Positions 1-8,495 of a stretch of 64,000 nucleotides of DNA are shown here, one piece after another; within the stretch, counting starts at the first letter, position 1; each line of letters opens with the position of its first letter. The notes under the pieces are model-generated. The model saw only the letters and a list, made by a program, of their open reading frames with translations. It searched no databases and had not been told where the DNA came from. The DNA lies in the NCBI RefSeq assembly GCF_001686925.1, contig NZ_LVEN01000027.1, forward strand, positions 124,001 to 188,000, read 5' to 3'. Made by a program: the position numbers and the translations under genes. This DNA is from Flavobacterium piscis (GTDB taxonomy: Bacteria > Bacteroidota > Bacteroidia > Flavobacteriales > Flavobacteriaceae).

Positions 1-799
1 AGAAAGACTTCCTAATCCTAATCAGCAGGTTTTTAAAACACTTCAAACTTCTTTGTCTGAATTTGTAAATAAAACAGACTGGACAGGATCGGTCTTAAAA
101 CAAAACGAACGAATCAATTGTTCAATGTATATTACATTGTCATCAGGTGGTTCTGATCAGTTTACAGGGACAATTCAGGTACAATCATCCCGATTAATTT
201 TTAACTCAACTTATTCTTCGCCTGTTTTAAATTACAACGATAAAGACTTTAATTTTCGCTACATAGAGTATGAGCCTTTGCTTTTTAACCCAGCCACTTT
301 CGAGTCTAATTTAGTTTCTGTCGTATCTTTTTACAGTTACCTGATTTTGGCAATGGATGCCGATACTTTTCAAATGGGAGCAGGAAATCAATATCTTGAA
401 ACTGCTCAAAATATTGCCAGTGTGGCGCAACAAGGCGGTTCTAAAGGCTGGAGTCAATCTGATGGACTTCAGAATCGTTACTATTTGATAAATGATATGA
501 TCTCGCCAATGTATAGCGATTTACGTCAGGTGATGTATGCGTATCACACAGGTTTAGACGGAATGAGTCTTGATTTAAAGGCATCAAAAGAAAAAATTAA
601 GAATGCTGTAATGATCATGGGAAAATTGAATTCAGTTAAACCAAATGCCTTTTTAACCAGAGTATTTTTTGATGCAAAGTCAGATGAAATTGTTTCTATC
701 TTTTCAGGTGGGCCTAATATTCCCGTTGGAGATTTAACAGATGTACTGAATAAAGTGTCTCCGTTGAATTCTACTAAATGGTCTCAGATTAAATTTTAA
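1..799 (+). CDS. porD: DUF4835 / PorD-like secretion protein, 5-prime truncated
   Basis: The reading frame is open from the first bases of the window (first whole codon at position 2) to the stop at 797-799, leaving about 265 visible residues, so the start and any signal peptide lie outside. The sequence matches my recollection of the DUF4835 family, which is typical of Bacteroidota, about 300 residues long, and named PorD of the type IX secretion system in current annotation. Tell-tale stretches are the FNPATFESNLVSVVSFYSY region and the conserved C-terminus ending in VLNKVSPLNSTKWSQIKF. It sits 53 bp upstream of recN on the same strand, a neighbourhood I associate with this family in flavobacteria. 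The family call is from recognition; a role in type IX secretion is family knowledge and is not visible in the sequence. Confidence 0.75.
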   Translation, partial: ERLPNPNQQVFKTLQTSLSEFVNKTDWTGSVLKQNERINCSMYITLSSGGSDQFTGTIQVQSSRLIFNSTYSSPVLNYNDKDFNFRYIEYEPLLFNPATFESNLVSVVSFYSYLILAMDADTFQMGAGNQYLETAQNIASVAQQGGSKGWSQSDGLQNRYYLINDMISPMYSDLRQVMYAYHTGLDGMSLDLKASKEKIKNAVMIMGKLNSVKPNAFLTRVFFDAKSDEIVSIFSGGPNIPVGDLTDVLNKVSPLNSTKWSQIKF

Positions 800-852
800 T
801 TGATCCTCAATTTTACTATCTTAACTAACTTTTATATTTATACAATTTCCTT

Positions 853-2505
853 ATGATAACGTCCTTGTCAATTAAAAACTATGCCCTGATTGAAAAACTC
901 ACTATCGATTTTTCAAGAGGTTTTTCTATAATTACAGGTGAAACGGGTGCTGGTAAGTCTATTATATTAGGTGCAATAGGATTAGTTTTAGGAAAAAGAG
1001 CTGATCTAACATCATTAAAAAATAAAGAAGAAAAATGTGTTATTGAGGCACATTTTGAAATTTCAAAATATAATCTTAAGGAATTTTTTGAAGCAAATGA
1101 TCTCGATTACGAAGAGGATACCATCATTCGAAGAGAAATTTTGCCTTCAGGAAAATCGCGTGCATTTATAAATGATAGTCCTGTAAATCTTCAGGAATTA
1201 CAAGATCTAAGTTTATTTTTGATTGATATACATTCGCAGCAACAAACTCAGGAACTTTCAGATGAAGGAGTTCAGTTTAAAATTATTGATGCAATTGCAA
1301 ATAATTTTGATACTATTCAATCTTATCAAAAAGCACTAAAATCATATAAAGCAGATAAATCTAAATTGAATGCTTTGCTGAAAAAACAAAGTGATTCAGG
1401 AAAAGAACAAGAGTATAATACTTTTTTATTGAATGAATTAGTATCGGCTAAATTAAAATCTGGCGAACAAGAAGAATTAGAAACCGAATTCGAGAAATTA
1501 AATAACGTTGAAATTATAAAAGAAGCAATTGATAAATCTCTTGTAATTGCTAACGAAGAGCAATTTGGAGTTTTTCATAATCTTAATGAAATCAAAACGG
1601 CAGTACAAAAAATCGCCCTTTTTTCTCCTGAATACCAAAGTATATTTGAGAGAATAACGAGTTTAGCGATTGAATTTGATGATGTTTCTAAAGAGCTCCA
1701 AAATGCTTCCGAAAAATTATTGAATGATCCGGTACAACTAGAATTTGTAAGTCAGAAATTGCAATTGATTTATAATTTGCAAAAGAAACATCAGGTAACT
1801 TCTGTAGATGAACTGATCGAAATTCAGGCGAATCTGGGAAATACTTTATTAGAGCTTGATAATATCGAAGAAGAAATTTCTTTATTATCTAAAGCAATAG
1901 ATCAAAAAGCAATTGAATTGGACGCTTTTTCGGCTACGATTCATGAAAACAGACAGAATGCAATTCCTGTTTTATCTCAAAAACTAATCTCGATTTTAGA
2001 AACTTTAGGAATGCCCAACGTTCGTTTTAATATGGAGCTTTTGCCATCAGAAACCTATTTTCAGAATGGTAAAGACGAACTTCAGTTTTTGTTTTCTGCC
2101 AATAAAGGAACTGATTTTGGCTTACTGAAAAAAGTAGCATCAGGAGGAGAGATGTCCCGTATTATGTTGGCTGTTAAAGCTATTTTGGCGCAATACTCAA
2201 AATTACCTACTTTAATTTTTGATGAGATAGACACCGGAGTTTCAGGAGAAATAGCCATTAGAATGGGGGAAATTATGAAAGAAATGAGTGCTACAATGCA
2301 AATTTTTGCCATTACGCATTTGCCTCAAATAGCAGCAAAGGGAGATTCTCACTTTAAAGTTTTTAAATCTACAGTAGATGACGATACGCAATCAGAATTG
2401 AAGCTATTGTCTCAGGACGAAAGAGTTATAGAGATTGCTCAAATGTTGTCAGGAGCAGTTGTTTCTGATTCGGCTTTAAATCATGCTAAAGCCTTGTTGA
2501 ACTAA
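853..2505 (+). CDS. recN: DNA repair protein RecN
   Basis: SMC-like ATPase that acts in recombinational repair of double-strand breaks in the cytoplasm. The 550-residue length is normal for RecN. It begins MITSLSIKNYALIEKL, followed by the Walker A motif GETGAGKS at residues 29-36. A long central coiled coil rich in Glu, Lys and Leu runs from roughly 150 to 370. The ABC signature ASGGEMSRIMLAVKA comes next, then Walker B LIFDEIDTGVSGE and the switch ITHLPQIAA near the C-terminus. All catalytic elements are intact. It lies 53 bp after the PorD-like gene and may be cotranscribed with it. A clear promoter in the gap before fabV suggests the transcription unit changes there. Confidence 0.96.
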   Translation: MITSLSIKNYALIEKLTIDFSRGFSIITGETGAGKSIILGAIGLVLGKRADLTSLKNKEEKCVIEAHFEISKYNLKEFFEANDLDYEEDTIIRREILPSGKSRAFINDSPVNLQELQDLSLFLIDIHSQQQTQELSDEGVQFKIIDAIANNFDTIQSYQKALKSYKADKSKLNALLKKQSDSGKEQEYNTFLLNELVSAKLKSGEQEELETEFEKLNNVEIIKEAIDKSLVIANEEQFGVFHNLNEIKTAVQKIALFSPEYQSIFERITSLAIEFDDVSKELQNASEKLLNDPVQLEFVSQKLQLIYNLQKKHQVTSVDELIEIQANLGNTLLELDNIEEEISLLSKAIDQKAIELDAFSATIHENRQNAIPVLSQKLISILETLGMPNVRFNMELLPSETYFQNGKDELQFLFSANKGTDFGLLKKVASGGEMSRIMLAVKAILAQYSKLPTLIFDEIDTGVSGEIAIRMGEIMKEMSATMQIFAITHLPQIAAKGDSHFKVFKSTVDDDTQSELKLLSQDERVIEIAQMLSGAVVSDSALNHAKALLN

Positions 2506-2523
2506 AGAAATAATTTATATTTG
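2494..2523 (+). promoter_or_regulatory. promoter of fabV
   Basis: TATATTTG at 2516-2523 fits the Bacteroidota -7 consensus TAnnTTTG exactly, and a TTG at 2494-2496 lies 19 nt upstream. The predicted transcript starts near 2530, giving fabV a leader of about 80 nt. Confidence 0.55.
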
Positions 2524-2611
2524 TCAACTTAAAGAGAATGAAACAAACGTAAATAGGATACTCATTATCTTAATGATAGGATTAACCCAATCAACGAATA
2601 AATACAAAAAT

Positions 2612-3802
2612 ATGATTATAGAACCTAGAATGAGAGGATTTATTTGCTTGACTGCACACCCAAAGGGCAGCGAGCAAAATGTTAAAAATCAAATAGAATA
2701 TATTAAATCAAAAGGTCCAATCGCCGGTGCTAAAAAAGTATTAGTAATTGGTGCTTCAACAGGTTTTGGATTAGCTTCAAGAATTACAAGTGCTTTTGGA
2801 TCTGATGCTGCAACTATTGGAGTATTTTTTGAAAAACCACCCGTTGAAGGTAAAACAGCTTCTCCAGGTTGGTATAATTCTGCAGCATTTGAAACAGAAG
2901 CTCACAAAGCGGGTTTGTATGCAAAAAGTATTAATGGAGATGCTTTTTCAAACGAAATAAAAAGACAAACTTTAGATTTGATCAAAGCTGATTTAGGTCA
3001 GATTGATCTTATAATCTATAGTTTAGCATCACCGGTTCGTCAACATCCAGTTACTGGAGTATTACACCGTTCAGTTTTAAAACCAATCGGACAAACTTTT
3101 ACCAATAAAACAGTAGATTTTCATACAGGAAACGTAACAGAAGTTTCTATTGCTCCGGCAAATGAAGAAGATATTGAAAATACTGTAGCGGTAATGGGCG
3201 GAGAAGACTGGACTATGTGGATCGATGCTTTAAAAGCTGAAAATTTATTGGCAGACGGAGCGACAACAGTAGCTTACTCATACATTGGGCCATCACTTAC
3301 AGAGGCTGTTTACCGTAAAGGAACAATTGGTCGTGCAAAAGATGATTTAGAGGCTACAGCGTTCTCTATTACAGATAGTTTAAAATCAATAGGAGGAAAA
3401 GCTTATGTTTCTGTAAACAAAGCATTGGTAACGCAGGCAAGTTCTGCCATTCCGGTTATTCCATTGTATATTTCTCTTTTGTATAAAATTATGAAAGAAG
3501 AAGGTATTCACGAAGGTTGTATTGAGCAAATCCAACGTTTGTTTCAGGACAGATTATACAATGGATCTGAAGTTCCTGTAGATGAAAAAGGAAGAATCAG
3601 AATCGACGATTGGGAAATGCGTGATGATGTTCAGGAAAAAGTGGCTAAACTATGGTTAGAAGCTACAACTGAAACGTTACCTGAAATTGGAGATTTAGCT
3701 GGGTATAGAAACGATTTCTTAAATCTTTTTGGGTTTGAATTTGCCGGAGTAGATTACAAAGCAGATACAAATGAAGTTGTTGAAATCGAAAGTATCAAGT
3801 AG
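2612..3802 (+). CDS. fabV: trans-2-enoyl-CoA/ACP reductase FabV
   Basis: NADH-dependent reduction of the trans-2-enoyl group in the last step of each fatty acid elongation round; FabV is the triclosan-tolerant alternative to FabI. The Rossmann motif GASTGFGLASR is at residues 48-57 or so. The family active site Tyr-x8-Lys is present as Y234 and K243 within YRKGTIGRAK. I place the start at 2612 because MIIEPRMRGFICLTAHP matches the family's conserved N-terminus; an in-frame ATG at 2573 would add 13 residues that do not fit. The resulting 396 residues is the usual length. It has its own promoter and a strong terminator 20 bp downstream, so it appears monocistronic. Confidence 0.94.
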   Translation: MIIEPRMRGFICLTAHPKGSEQNVKNQIEYIKSKGPIAGAKKVLVIGASTGFGLASRITSAFGSDAATIGVFFEKPPVEGKTASPGWYNSAAFETEAHKAGLYAKSINGDAFSNEIKRQTLDLIKADLGQIDLIIYSLASPVRQHPVTGVLHRSVLKPIGQTFTNKTVDFHTGNVTEVSIAPANEEDIENTVAVMGGEDWTMWIDALKAENLLADGATTVAYSYIGPSLTEAVYRKGTIGRAKDDLEATAFSITDSLKSIGGKAYVSVNKALVTQASSAIPVIPLYISLLYKIMKEEGIHEGCIEQIQRLFQDRLYNGSEVPVDEKGRIRIDDWEMRDDVQEKVAKLWLEATTETLPEIGDLAGYRNDFLNLFGFEFAGVDYKADTNEVVEIESIK

Positions 3803-3821
3803 ATAAAAAAATAGCATAATT

Positions 3822-3856
3822 AAAAAAACCATCAACCTAAAGTTGATGGTTTTTTT
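3822..3856 (+). terminator. Rho-independent terminator after fabV
   Basis: An A-run plus CCATCAAC, loop CTAA, then GTTGATGG followed by seven T. Stem and T-tract are complete and lie 20 bp after the fabV stop. Confidence 0.85.
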
Positions 3857-3868
3857 ATGAATATAACA

Positions 3869-3876
3869 TATCTTTG
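3869..3876 (+). promoter_or_regulatory. -7 box of the glycosyltransferase gene
   Basis: TATCTTTG is an exact TAnnTTTG match. It predicts transcription from about 3883, which rules out a TTG at 3885 as the start codon and supports the ATG at 3927. Confidence 0.5.
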
Positions 3877-3926
3877 TTAAAATTTTGAAGTTTAAAAATT
3901 GCCACTTTAATACCGCACATCCCGTT

Positions 3927-4925
3927 ATGATTTTTTCTTTAATTATACCCGTGTATAATCGCCCAGATGAAGTTGATGAACTTTTAGAAAGTCTGTCTAA
4001 ATCTGATTATAATGAAGCTTTTGAAATTGTTCTTGTAGAAGACGGATCATCAATACCATGCAAAGATGTGGTGATGACCTATCAGGGAAAATTGAACATT
4101 TCTTATTATTTTAAGCCGAATTCAGGACCTGGTGATTCAAGAAATTTCGGAATGCAAAAGGCACGTGGTGATTATTTTATCATTTTTGATTCGGATTGTA
4201 TTATTCCGCCTAATTATCTTACTGAAGTTAGAAAAGCATTAGATGCAGATTATGTAGATTGTTTTGGAGGTCCTGATAAAGCATTAGATAGTTTTTCGGA
4301 TATTCAGAAAGCAATTAATTTTGCTATGACTTCCTTCCTTACAACAGGAGGAATTCGTGGTGGATCTGAAAAAATTAATAAGTTCCAGCCTAGAAGTTTC
4401 AATATGGGAATTTCAAAAAAGGCATTTGAAGCATCAAAAGGCTTCGGAAACATCCATCCCGGCGAAGATCCGGACCTTTCGATCCGTTTATGGAACCTTG
4501 GTTTTGAAACCAGACTATTCCCAGAGGCGTATGTTTATCATAAACGTAGGATAGATTGGGAAAAATTTTCAATTCAGGTAAATAAATTTGGGATCGCGAG
4601 ACCTATATTAAATAGTTGGTATCCAGAACATAATAAGTTAACATTCTTCTTTCCTTCAGTTTTTATACTGGGGTTATTATTAGCTTTTTTACTATTAATT
4701 TTCAATATCGATATTTTATTACAATTATATTTTGTATATTTCGTTATTATTTTTCTTACATCAAGTATTCAAAATAAAAGTATTAAAATTGGATATTTAT
4801 CTGTAATTGCAGTTTGGAAGCAGTTTTATGGTTATGGAAAAGGATTTTTAAAGTCGTTCATAAAAATTATTCTTTTAAAGAAAAAACCACAAGAAGCTTT
4901 TCCTCGTATGTTTTTTAAAGTATAG
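3927..4925 (+). CDS. family 2 glycosyltransferase, membrane-anchored
   Basis: Likely transfers a sugar from a nucleotide donor onto a surface glycan or lipid acceptor; the substrate cannot be read from sequence. The GT-A fold N-terminus SLIIPVYNRPDEVDELLESL is typical of GT2. The metal-binding DxD is DSD at residues 88-90, and GEDPDLSIRLW (about 179-189) is the catalytic-base ED region. Two hydrophobic segments at about 239-259 and 262-280 anchor the C-terminal part. I chose the ATG at 3927 (332 residues) because GT2 proteins begin at this point and because the promoter -7 box at 3869-3876 leaves no leader for the upstream TTG. The stop is followed within 2 bp by coaE, so the two are probably cotranscribed. 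Confidence 0.88.
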   Translation: MIFSLIIPVYNRPDEVDELLESLSKSDYNEAFEIVLVEDGSSIPCKDVVMTYQGKLNISYYFKPNSGPGDSRNFGMQKARGDYFIIFDSDCIIPPNYLTEVRKALDADYVDCFGGPDKALDSFSDIQKAINFAMTSFLTTGGIRGGSEKINKFQPRSFNMGISKKAFEASKGFGNIHPGEDPDLSIRLWNLGFETRLFPEAYVYHKRRIDWEKFSIQVNKFGIARPILNSWYPEHNKLTFFFPSVFILGLLLAFLLLIFNIDILLQLYFVYFVIIFLTSSIQNKSIKIGYLSVIAVWKQFYGYGKGFLKSFIKIILLKKKPQEAFPRMFFKV

Positions 4926-4926
4926 T

Positions 4927-5523
4927 ATGACTAAAGTTATTGGTTTAACAGGCGGAATAGGAAGTGGTAAAACCACAGTTGCAAATTATTTTGCGACAAT
5001 GGGCGTTCCTGTTTACATTGCCGATGATGCAGCCAAAAAAGTAATGCAAGCTGAAAAGATAATAAAACTAATAAAGACAACATTTGGGGATTCTATTTTT
5101 GAAAATGATGTTTTAAAGAGAGCAAAACTTGCTGAGATTGTCTTTAATAATGCTGAGAAATTAGCACAGCTAAATGCCATTGTTCATCCTGCAGTAAAAA
5201 GCGATTTTGAATCATGGCTACAAGAAAATAAAAACCACGACTATGTAATTTATGAGGCCGCAATTTTGTTCGAAAGCGGTCGTTATAAAGAATGTGATGT
5301 AATTATAACCGTTACTGCACCGGAAGAAATTAGAATCGAAAGAGTTGTGAAGCGAGATAATACCACACGCGAACAAGTTTTAAGCAGAATAAAAATGCAA
5401 TGGAATGACGAAAAAAGAATTTCTTTAAGCAATTTTGTAATTAATAACAGTAATCTTAAAATTGCTAAAGAAGAAGTTGTTAAAATTCTTAAAATTTTAA
5501 ATATAAAACAAAATCAGTCTTAA
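4927..5523 (+). CDS. coaE: dephospho-CoA kinase
   Basis: Catalyses the last step of coenzyme A synthesis, phosphorylating the 3-prime hydroxyl of dephospho-CoA with ATP. The P-loop GGIGSGKT is at residues 9-16 in the family-typical context VIGLTGGIGSGKTT. DDAAKKVM and the HPAV stretch (about residue 80) follow, and the lid region carries ERVVKRDNTTREQVLSRI. The length of 198 residues is normal. It begins 2 bp after the glycosyltransferase stop, and a two-component system follows 59 bp later with its own promoter-like sequence. Confidence 0.95.
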   Translation: MTKVIGLTGGIGSGKTTVANYFATMGVPVYIADDAAKKVMQAEKIIKLIKTTFGDSIFENDVLKRAKLAEIVFNNAEKLAQLNAIVHPAVKSDFESWLQENKNHDYVIYEAAILFESGRYKECDVIITVTAPEEIRIERVVKRDNTTREQVLSRIKMQWNDEKRISLSNFVINNSNLKIAKEEVVKILKILNIKQNQS

Positions 5524-5582
5524 ATGTTAATATTTGGTTAATGTATTATTTAGTATATTGTTAAAATATTAATTTTGTTTCG

Positions 5583-7169
5583 ATGAATAAATTATTTTTT
5601 AGAATACTTGTTTTACTTATGAGTTTGTCCTTAATTGGAATCATTCTGGTACAGGTATATTGGTTTAACTCTTCGTTTAAAAACAACGATGAGCAGTTTA
5701 AATACCACGTAACACAAGTAATTGGTAATGTTGCTGATAAACTTGAACAACAAGAGGAATACAGTTTCTACGACAAATACAACCGTATAAAAGACAGTAC
5801 AGGCAAGACTCCAAAAAAAGAAGATTTATTAGAAGTTCTCTATGTACAGAGAAATACAAAAACAAATAAAACAATTGTATACTCTAATACACTTACATCT
5901 GAAGACTACGATATAAATGGTTCATTATTTAATAAAAAATTTAGTAGTGAAAGATTTAAAAACTTCAGTTCAAAAAGAGTCACTGAAGTTTATAATAACA
6001 ATAACGGAATAGACAATAACAGTTTAGGTCAAAGTATTATTCCGGATCTAAAAATTGAAAAATCAGGTAGTTTAGATATTTTAAATAAAGTACAGCAGCA
6101 AATTCAATACAAGGATATTGCTTCACTGACACCTATAGAAGGTCGAATTACAAAAGATAAGCTTCAAAAGCTCTTAAAAAAGGAATTATTAGAATATGAA
6201 GTAAAAACCAAATTTGAGTTTGGTGTTCTAAATAGCGGTTTAGTGACAAAAGTGAAGTCGGATGGATTTCATTATGATAAAGACGCAAGTTATCATGTGC
6301 CAATATATACTGATAATGAAGGAAATAGTAAATATGAGTTATATATAACTTTCCCTCATAAAAAGAAATTCTTATTGTCTGAATTGTTGAGTATTACAAT
6401 ATTGTCAATAATTTTTACATTAATTATAATAGTTGCTTATACAAGTGCGTTGAATCAATTGTTACGTCAAAAGCATATTTCTGAAATCAAGACAGATTTT
6501 ATAAATAATATGACGCATGAGTTTAAAACTCCAATTGCAACGATAAATTTAGCCCTTGATGCGATTAAAAATCCTAAAATTATTGAAGATAAAGAAAAAG
6601 TTTTTCGATATCTGCAAATGATTCGGGATGAAAATAAAAGAATGCATGCCCAGGTTGAAAATGTTCTTCGTATTTCTAAATTAGAAAAAAGAGAGTTAGA
6701 CATTACAAAAGAGCCAACAGCAATTCACGATATAATCGATGATGCAATTGAGCACGTAAATTTAATTTTGGAAGATAGAAAAGGAACGGTTGTAAAGCAT
6801 TTTAATGCTGCAAGAACAACTTCTTTAATCAACGAAGTACATTTTACAAACGTATTGGTTAATATTTTAGAAAACGCTATAAAATATTCCCCTGGTATTC
6901 CTGAAATAGAAATTTTTACAGAAAATGTGAAAGACATGATTCTGATAAAAGTAAAAGATAATGGTCTTGGTATGAGTAAGATAGCTCAAAAAAGAGTTTT
7001 TGAAAAATTTTACAGAGAGCATACTGGAGATTTACATAATGTAAAAGGACACGGTTTAGGCCTTGCTTATGTAAAAAGAATAGTAGAGGATCACAATGGT
7101 CAAGTATATGTTGAAAGCGAAAAAGGAAAAGGTAGCACCTTTATAATAAAAATACCATTAATAAATTAA
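5583..7169 (+). CDS. two-component sensor histidine kinase
   Basis: Inner-membrane kinase that autophosphorylates on a histidine and passes the phosphate to the response regulator 3 bp downstream. Transmembrane helices at about 5-27 and 266-290 bracket a periplasmic sensor domain of about 235 residues with no recognisable fold. The dimerisation H-box has H312 in NNMTHEFKTPIATI. The N-box is NVLVNILENAIKYSP, followed by DNGLGM and GHGLGLAYVKRI of the ATPase domain, all intact. In gene order and domain plan the pair resembles RprX/RprY of Bacteroidota, but I cannot prove orthology. TAATTTTG at 5570-5577 is an exact -7 match only 5 bp from the ATG, so the mRNA may be nearly leaderless. The sensed signal is unknown. 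Confidence 0.93.
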   Translation: MNKLFFRILVLLMSLSLIGIILVQVYWFNSSFKNNDEQFKYHVTQVIGNVADKLEQQEEYSFYDKYNRIKDSTGKTPKKEDLLEVLYVQRNTKTNKTIVYSNTLTSEDYDINGSLFNKKFSSERFKNFSSKRVTEVYNNNNGIDNNSLGQSIIPDLKIEKSGSLDILNKVQQQIQYKDIASLTPIEGRITKDKLQKLLKKELLEYEVKTKFEFGVLNSGLVTKVKSDGFHYDKDASYHVPIYTDNEGNSKYELYITFPHKKKFLLSELLSITILSIIFTLIIIVAYTSALNQLLRQKHISEIKTDFINNMTHEFKTPIATINLALDAIKNPKIIEDKEKVFRYLQMIRDENKRMHAQVENVLRISKLEKRELDITKEPTAIHDIIDDAIEHVNLILEDRKGTVVKHFNAARTTSLINEVHFTNVLVNILENAIKYSPGIPEIEIFTENVKDMILIKVKDNGLGMSKIAQKRVFEKFYREHTGDLHNVKGHGLGLAYVKRIVEDHNGQVYVESEKGKGSTFIIKIPLIN

Positions 7170-7172
7170 AAT

Positions 7173-7889
7173 ATGGAAAATAATAACAAAAGAATACTTT
7201 TAGTAGAAGATGACCTTAATTTTGGGGCAGTTCTTAAAGATTATCTAATGTTAAATGACTTTGAAGTTACTTTAGCTAAAAACGGTATGGAAGGTTTCGA
7301 GAAATTCAAGAAAGATGTATATGATTTATGTATTCTTGACGTAATGATGCCTTATAAAGATGGTTACACTTTGGCCAAAGAAATTAGGGAAAAGAACAGT
7401 GAAGTGCCAATTATCTTCTTAACGGCAAAATCGATGAAAGAAGATGTATTGAAAGGTTATAAAGCAGGTGCTGATGATTATTTGAATAAACCGTTTGATT
7501 CAGAAGTTTTATTAATGAAAATCAAAGCGATCATTCAAAGAAAATCTGCAGATACAAAAGCAGAACAAGTTCAGTTTGAGTTTAACATTGGTAAATTCCA
7601 CCTGAATTCGAAACTTAGATTTTTAACTTTCGAAAGCGACGAACCAATAAAATTATCTCCAAAAGAGAATGAATTGCTAAAAATGTTAATTCTTCATGAA
7701 AATGATTTAATGCCAAGAGAATTAGCGTTAACAAAAATCTGGAGAGATGATAACTACTTTACTTCAAGAAGTATGGACGTTTACATCGCTAAACTTAGAA
7801 AATACCTAAAAGCAGATGAAGATGTTGAAATCCTTAACATTCACGGTGAAGGTTTCAGATTAGTTGTCAAAAGCAAAGTTGCAGAATAA
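7173..7889 (+). CDS. OmpR-family response regulator
   Basis: DNA-binding regulator partnered with the kinase 3 bp upstream. The receiver domain (residues 6-120) has the acidic pair ED-D at 12-14, phospho-acceptor D56 in LCILDVMMPYKDGY, conserved Thr in FLTAKS, and Lys in DDYLNKPFD. The C-terminal winged helix contains LSPKENELLKMLI and RSMDVYIAKLRKYL, the OmpR/PhoB recognition region, and ends HGEGFRLV. The length of 238 is normal. It is the last gene of the operon, followed by a terminator 27 bp downstream. An RprY-like identity is plausible from context only. Confidence 0.94.
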   Translation: MENNNKRILLVEDDLNFGAVLKDYLMLNDFEVTLAKNGMEGFEKFKKDVYDLCILDVMMPYKDGYTLAKEIREKNSEVPIIFLTAKSMKEDVLKGYKAGADDYLNKPFDSEVLLMKIKAIIQRKSADTKAEQVQFEFNIGKFHLNSKLRFLTFESDEPIKLSPKENELLKMLILHENDLMPRELALTKIWRDDNYFTSRSMDVYIAKLRKYLKADEDVEILNIHGEGFRLVVKSKVAE

Positions 7890-7915
7890 AACAAAATTCA
7901 CAAAAACAAAAGCAT

Positions 7916-7943
7916 AAAGCCTCGAGAAATCGGGGCTTTTTTT
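7916..7943 (+). terminator. terminator after the two-component operon
   Basis: AAAGCCTCGA, loop GAAA, TCGGGGCTTT and a T-run: a 10-bp stem with one G-T pair. Confidence 0.8.
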
Positions 7944-8008
7944 ATGGTTATACTTTTTGAAAATTACGAAAAATTGGAATTTTAAATATTTGGAATTTTT
8001 AATAATTA

Positions 8009-8091
8009 GGAGCTATTTCCTGCTGTCCGCTATATCTTTTTCTCGCTAAAGAAGCAACAAAAAGGATGTCGCTTCCATCAGGGATAGGACT
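8009..8091 (+). repeat. GGAGCTATTTCC interspersed element, copy 1
   Basis: It begins GGAGCTATTTCCTGCTGTCC, runs through CGCTATATCTTTTT and AAAAAGGATGTCGCTTCCATC, and ends GGGATAGGAC. The TATATCTTTTT and AAAAAGGAT parts can pair, so the unit can fold as a hairpin. Related copies lie at 47684-47763 on the same strand and 14430-14575 on the opposite strand. Confidence 0.65.
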
Positions 8092-8170
8092 TTAGTTTTC
8101 AGATAGATAATCAGTTTTTTTACTGTTGAAAAAATATAGCAATTATTTTTTACATGAATTTTCGTTAAAA

Positions 8171-8207
8171 TAAATTTGGAAAATCAAAAAACAATTCACA
8201 ATATTTG
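8171..8207 (+). promoter_or_regulatory. promoter region of the 27-codon ORF
   Basis: TAAATTTG at 8171-8178 matches TAnnTTTG exactly. A second near match, AATATTTG at 8200-8207, has TTTG 21 nt upstream. Either would give a leader of roughly 35-65 nt before the ATG at 8247. Confidence 0.45.
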
Positions 8208-8246
8208 CACACGAAAAAAGTAATAACCCTTTAATAACGAAGAAAA

Positions 8247-8330
8247 ATGTCTGTATTTACATTATCATCTCAGAGCTTCACACCAAACGGATTTGGTGCA
8301 GCGCTTCTTCGTGGTCTTTTTCAATCTTAG
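8247..8330 (+). CDS. small ORF of 27 codons, unknown function
   Basis: The reading frame runs ATG to TAG and encodes MSVFTLSSQSFTPNGFGAAL followed by LRGLFQS. It is not a recognised family. In its favour are promoter-like sequences upstream, an A-rich stretch (GAAGAAAAATG) just before the ATG as is usual in this phylum, and a strong terminator 25 bp after the stop, so the unit is a self-contained transcript of about 200 nt. The C-terminal half GFGAALLRGLF is hydrophobic with one positive charge and could be an amphipathic helix. It could instead be the coding part of a dual-function or regulatory RNA, or a leader that attenuates the downstream rtcB-prfH operon through the terminator. There is no direct evidence for translation. 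Confidence 0.5.
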   Translation: MSVFTLSSQSFTPNGFGAALLRGLFQS

Positions 8331-8354
8331 AAAATCATTTTTTAGATATATATA

Positions 8355-8388
8355 AAAGCCCGAAGACATTTAGTTTCGGGCTTTTTTT
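8355..8388 (+). terminator. terminator after the 27-codon ORF
   Basis: AAAGCCCGAA, loop of about 10 nt, TTCGGGCTTT and a run of T. It lies between the small ORF and the rtcB-prfH operon. Confidence 0.85.
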
Positions 8389-8495
8389 ATTCTAGACACT
8401 TCAAATTTTCCCGAATAATCGATTTTATTATTTATCCTCACGGGTAAAATGTTATGGCCTCTGTTGGCTATTAATTTAATGCACTATAATTTTTT

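Larger units (their letters stand above)
7890..8246. other. intergenic region, 357 bp
   Basis: Holds the terminator of the two-component operon (7916-7943), one copy of the GGAGCTATTTCC interspersed repeat (8009-8091) and the promoter region of the small ORF at 8247. I see no further coding capacity. Confidence 0.6.
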
